A DNA stretch of 42,120 nt from DASUGM01 sp036274055 (GTDB lineage Bacteria; Acidobacteriota; Vicinamibacteria; Vicinamibacterales; SCN-69-37), in assembly GCA_036274055.1 (NCBI GenBank), contig DASUGM010000209.1, positions 1-42,120 of the forward strand, given 5' to 3'. Under the pieces are notes generated by a model. That model was given only the letters and a program-made list of their open reading frames with translations. It made no database searches and was not told the origin of the DNA. Numbering within the stretch: the first letter of the stretch is position 1; every line of letters starts with the position of its first letter. Both the position numbers and the translations under genes were made by a program. Shown here in pieces: positions 39,735 through 42,120 of the stretch.

Positions 39735-40621
39735 GAGGCCGATGCCCCGCGGGCGGCCCGGGCCGCCGCGAGCCGGGACTGCCGCACGCGCAGTTCGGCC
39801 CGCAGCGCCAGGCCGACGCGAACCAGCGGCGCGGTGACCGTGCCGAACGCGCCGTAGTGCTTCCGAAAAAGCCGGTACGCGCTGGCGTGGAAGGCGCGGA
39901 TCGAGCGCTCACGATCGTAGGCCGCGGAACGTCCGGCGAGATGACGGACCTCGACCGTCGGCACGTACATGCTCGACAGACCCAGCGTCGCGGCGCGGCG
40001 GCAGAAGTCCGCGTCCTCCCAGTACATGAAGAAGCCTTCGTCGAGGCCGCCCAGGCGGTCGAACAGGTCGCGGCGCGTCATGAAACACGATCCCGACAGC
40101 CAATCGACGGTAATCGGACCGGACGCGGCGGCGGCCAACAGGTTTCTGCGGGTCAACCAGTTGCCGGGGAAATGCGCGGTCAGCCACGTCGATCGCCCGG
40201 CGAGCGCCGTGCTCGGCCCCGGAAACCGCCGCGCCGATTCCTGGACCGAGCCGTCGGCGTCGAGGACACGCGGCCCGGCGACGCCGCAGGCCGGATGGGC
40301 GCGCAGCCACGTCTCGAGGACCCGCGGCACCGGGCCGGCGCAGACCGTGTCGGGATTGAGGAGCAACAGGAACGGCGCGCGCGTCTGCGCCGCCGCCTGA
40401 TTGACGCCGGCGGCAAAACCGGAGTTGCCTGAATTCGGCAGTGCGATCACACGCGGATGCGTCGCCAGTACCCGTCCGAGCGCGGCCGCGTCGCTTTCCT
40501 GGTCGACGACCGCCACTTCGTCGTCGGCCGCCAGCACCGGCGTCAGACTCGCGAGCGCGCGATCGAGATCCTCGTAGCCCTTGTAGTTGACGATGAGAAC
40601 GGCGACGGACAAGAGCATCAT
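39731..40621 (-). CDS. Family 2 glycosyltransferase, WbbL-like
   Basis: The protein has 296 residues, starting at one of two adjacent ATGs (40621 or 40618): MMLLSVAVLIVNYKGYEDLD. GT-A motifs are VAVVDQESDAAAL, PNSGNSGFAAGVNQAA and the metal site LLLNPDTVCAGPVP. DWLSGSCFMTRRDLFDRLGGLDEGFFMYWEDADFCRRAATLG closes the active-site half, as in the rhamnosyltransferase WbbL. The C-terminus is basic (RAELRVRQSRLAAARAARG). It begins only 27 bases from the divergent gmd, so the two genes share a compact promoter region. The donor could be dTDP-rhamnose or a GDP-deoxysugar. Confidence 0.89.
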   Translation of the reverse strand: MMLLSVAVLIVNYKGYEDLDRALASLTPVLAADDEVAVVDQESDAAALGRVLATHPRVIALPNSGNSGFAAGVNQAAAQTRAPFLLLLNPDTVCAGPVPRVLETWLRAHPACGVAGPRVLDADGSVQESARRFPGPSTALAGRSTWLTAHFPGNWLTRRNLLAAAASGPITVDWLSGSCFMTRRDLFDRLGGLDEGFFMYWEDADFCRRAATLGLSSMYVPTVEVRHLAGRSAAYDRERSIRAFHASAYRLFRKHYGAFGTVTAPLVRVGLALRAELRVRQSRLAAARAARGASAS

Positions 40622-40648
40622 TCTACGCTGTGCTATCGTGTCTGGCCG

Positions 40649-41614
40649 ATGTCCAAGCGCGCGCTGATCACGGGAATTACCGGGCAAGACGGGTCGTACC
40701 TCGCCGAGTTGCTGCTGGAACAGGGCTACGAAGTCTTCGGGCTGACGCGGCGGTTGTCCGCGAGCAACTACTGGCGCATCGAGCACCTGCAGGACCGGTT
40801 GACGCTGATTCCCGGCGACCTGCTCGACCAGCTCTCGCTGATTCGCGTGCTCGAGCGGGTCCAGCCTGAGGAGTTCTACAACCTCGCGGCGATGTCGTTC
40901 GTGCCGGCGTCCTGGGATCAGCCGATGCTCACCGGCGAATTCAACTCACAGGGCGTGACCCGCGCGCTCGAGGCGGTGCGCGTCGTCAATCCGAAGATCA
41001 AGATGTATCAGGCCTCGTCGTCGGAGATGTTCGGCAAGGTGCGCGAGGTGCCGCAACGCGAGACGACGCCGTTCTATCCGCGCAGTCCGTACGGCGTCTC
41101 GAAAGTCTTCGCGCACTACATCACCGTCAATTACCGCGAAAGCTATGGCTTGTTCGCGGTCTCCGGGATCCTGTTCAATCACGAATCGCCACGCCGAGGC
41201 ATTGAGTTCGTGACCCGCAAAGTCACCGACGGGGTCGCGCGGATCAAACTCGGCCTGGCGAACGAACTGCGGCTCGGCAACCGGGACGCCGAACGTGACT
41301 GGGGCTTCGCGGGCGATTACGTCCGGGCGATGTGGCTGATGCTGCAGCAGGCCGAGGCGGACGACTACGTCATCGCGACCGGTGAGGCCCACTCGGTGCA
41401 GCAGCTGGTCGAGGTCGCGTTCCAGCACGCCGGCCTCGACTGGGAGAAATACGTCCGGACCGATCCGGCCTTCCTCCGTCCTGCCGAAGTCGATCAGCTG
41501 ATCGGCGATGCGAGCAAGGCGCGGCAAACGCTCGGCTGGACGCCATCGGTGAAGTTCGACGCGCTGGTCAAGATGATGGTGGACGCGGACTTGGCGCGGC
41601 TTTCAAAAGCCTGA
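40649..41614 (+). CDS. gmd: GDP-mannose 4,6-dehydratase
   Basis: The 321-residue SDR enzyme converts GDP-mannose to GDP-4-keto-6-deoxymannose, the branch point to fucose, rhamnose and perosamine. The ATG at 40649 opens MSKRALITGITGQDGSYLAE (NADP site, 9-17). Other hallmarks are GDLLDQLSLIRVLERVQPEEFYNLAAMSFV, QASSSEMFGKV (123-129), YPRSPYGVSKVFAH (Y148, K152), GILFNHESPRRGIEFVTRK and GNRDAERDWGFAGDYVRAMW. All match bacterial Gmd; it is at the shorter end of the family. No GDP-sugar reductase or fucose synthase is in the window. A palindromic repeat follows. Confidence 0.95.
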   Translation: MSKRALITGITGQDGSYLAELLLEQGYEVFGLTRRLSASNYWRIEHLQDRLTLIPGDLLDQLSLIRVLERVQPEEFYNLAAMSFVPASWDQPMLTGEFNSQGVTRALEAVRVVNPKIKMYQASSSEMFGKVREVPQRETTPFYPRSPYGVSKVFAHYITVNYRESYGLFAVSGILFNHESPRRGIEFVTRKVTDGVARIKLGLANELRLGNRDAERDWGFAGDYVRAMWLMLQQAEADDYVIATGEAHSVQQLVEVAFQHAGLDWEKYVRTDPAFLRPAEVDQLIGDASKARQTLGWTPSVKFDALVKMMVDADLARLSKA

Positions 41615-41625
41615 ACCGCGCCTAT

Positions 41626-41793
41626 TCCGTGCGCCGGTGCGCCGGTGCGTGTGCTCAGTGCGTCTCTCTTCGCAGCGTGATGCTTCACCCGCATTGATTT
41701 GGAATCGACTGGTTACCACCGCCGCAGTCTTCGAAGAGAAGCGCAGAGTGCACACGCACCGGCGCACCGCCGCAAAGGCGCACCGCGCACGGA
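41626..41793. repeat. Long-armed palindromic element, family A, copy 2
   Basis: Arms at about 41626-41672 and 41732-41793 are imperfect reverse complements with GGTGCGCCGGTGCGTGTGC and CTCTTCG/CGAAGAG at the inner ends. The 59-base spacer contains ATTTGGAAT (41697-41705), also present in the spacer of the copy at 29390-29574. It lies between the convergent gmd and pdxA genes, so the hairpin may also terminate both transcripts. Confidence 0.78.
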
Positions 41794-41800
41794 GCGAGAC

Positions 41801-42120
41801 TCACACCCCAGCGAGTCTCGCAGCCAGCAAAATCGCCTCGACGAGACTGCCCTCGTCGGCGATGCCTTTCCTGGCGATGTCGAAGGCGGTGCCGTGGTCC
41901 ACCGAGGTTCGGATGATCGGCAGGCCAAGCGTGACGTTGACAGCGCGGCCGAACGCGAGCAACTTCACCGGCACCAGTCCCTGATCGTGATACGCCGCGA
42001 TGACGGCGTCGAATTCGCCGCGCGCGGCGCGGACGAACAGCGTGTCGGCGGGAAACGGTCCGGCGACGTCGACGCCATGACGGCGCGCATCGGCGATCGC
42101 CGGCTGGAAGACTTCGAGCT
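41801..42120 (-). CDS. pdxA: 4-hydroxythreonine-4-phosphate dehydrogenase, C-terminal part
   Basis: About 106 C-terminal residues are visible; the gene continues past the right edge. GPFPADTLFVRAA, FDAVIAAYHDQGLVPVKLLA, NVTLGLPIIRTSVDHGTAFD and IARKGIADEGSLVEAILLAARL are the invariant end of PdxA. This part includes the metal-binding histidine (YHDQG) and the SVDHGTA substrate loop. The enzyme makes 3-amino-2-oxopropyl phosphate for pyridoxal phosphate synthesis. The stop is at 41801-41803, eight bases from the palindromic element. Confidence 0.95.
   Translation of the reverse strand, partial: LEVFQPAIADARRHGVDVAGPFPADTLFVRAARGEFDAVIAAYHDQGLVPVKLLAFGRAVNVTLGLPIIRTSVDHGTAFDIARKGIADEGSLVEAILLAARLAGV

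Noticed and set aside
1..42120. tRNA, rRNA, tmRNA, insertion sequences or prophage genes
   Set aside because: No cloverleaf or rRNA-like stretch, and no transposase, integrase or phage structural motif was recognised on either strand by reading.

Overview
This GC-rich, densely coded, Gram-negative-looking window is mainly a cell-surface polysaccharide (O-antigen or capsule type) locus of the ABC-transporter-dependent kind, interleaved with genes for large secreted multidomain proteins. The Ig-like repeats in the Kelch protein and the FG-GAP-like repeat style recall Acidobacteriota, possibly Vicinamibacteria. That placement is an inference, because no rRNA or other phylogenetic marker gene beyond smpB is present.

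Layout. 1-1094: the end of a SIS-domain sugar isomerase and a dolichyl-phosphate-sugar-synthase-like GT2. 1262-7790: two giant secreted proteins, a 12-Kelch protein and a metzincin protease. 7801-17330 (minus): a tight six-gene operon with Wzm/Wzt export, a GT2, a methyltransferase, a double GT4 and a large membrane protein. 17416-21684 (plus): a divergent operon with a methyltransferase, two polytopic GT-C-like proteins and a HEAT-like periplasmic protein. 21983-26179: two more secreted multidomain proteins, one carrying a PQQ-type sugar dehydrogenase domain. 26169-29340 (minus): three glycosyltransferases. 29630-31886: thiG and a chain-terminator-like methyltransferase. 31892-32857 (minus): a GT2. 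32929-38328: a WecA-type initiating transferase fused to a CapD/FlaA1-like nucleotide-binding domain, rfbC, smpB, a small secreted protein, a sugar aminotransferase and rfbD. 38661-40621 (minus): an LhgO-like oxidase and a GT2. 40649-41614: gmd. 41801-42120 (minus): the 3' end of pdxA.

How the parts fit. The WecA-like protein would load the first sugar phosphate on undecaprenyl phosphate. RfbC/RfbD, Gmd and the DegT aminotransferase supply deoxy and amino sugars. Seven GT2/GT4 enzymes (one of them with two catalytic domains) extend the chain. The WbdD-like methyltransferase could cap it. Wzt, which has a C-terminal glycan-recognition-type domain, and Wzm would export it. The GT-C-like membrane proteins could decorate it on the periplasmic side.

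Most striking signals. (1) Four secreted proteins with unrelated N-terminal parts (Kelch, metalloprotease, unknown, sugar dehydrogenase) all end in the same module. It has exactly six repeats of about 47-50 residues and stops a few residues after the sixth. (2) There are two families of long-armed palindromic intergenic elements. One is present at two separate sites; the other is tandemly duplicated together with the 3' end of a neighbouring gene. (3) There is a WecA/CapD-N fusion. (4) A sigma-54-type promoter lies before the Kelch gene.
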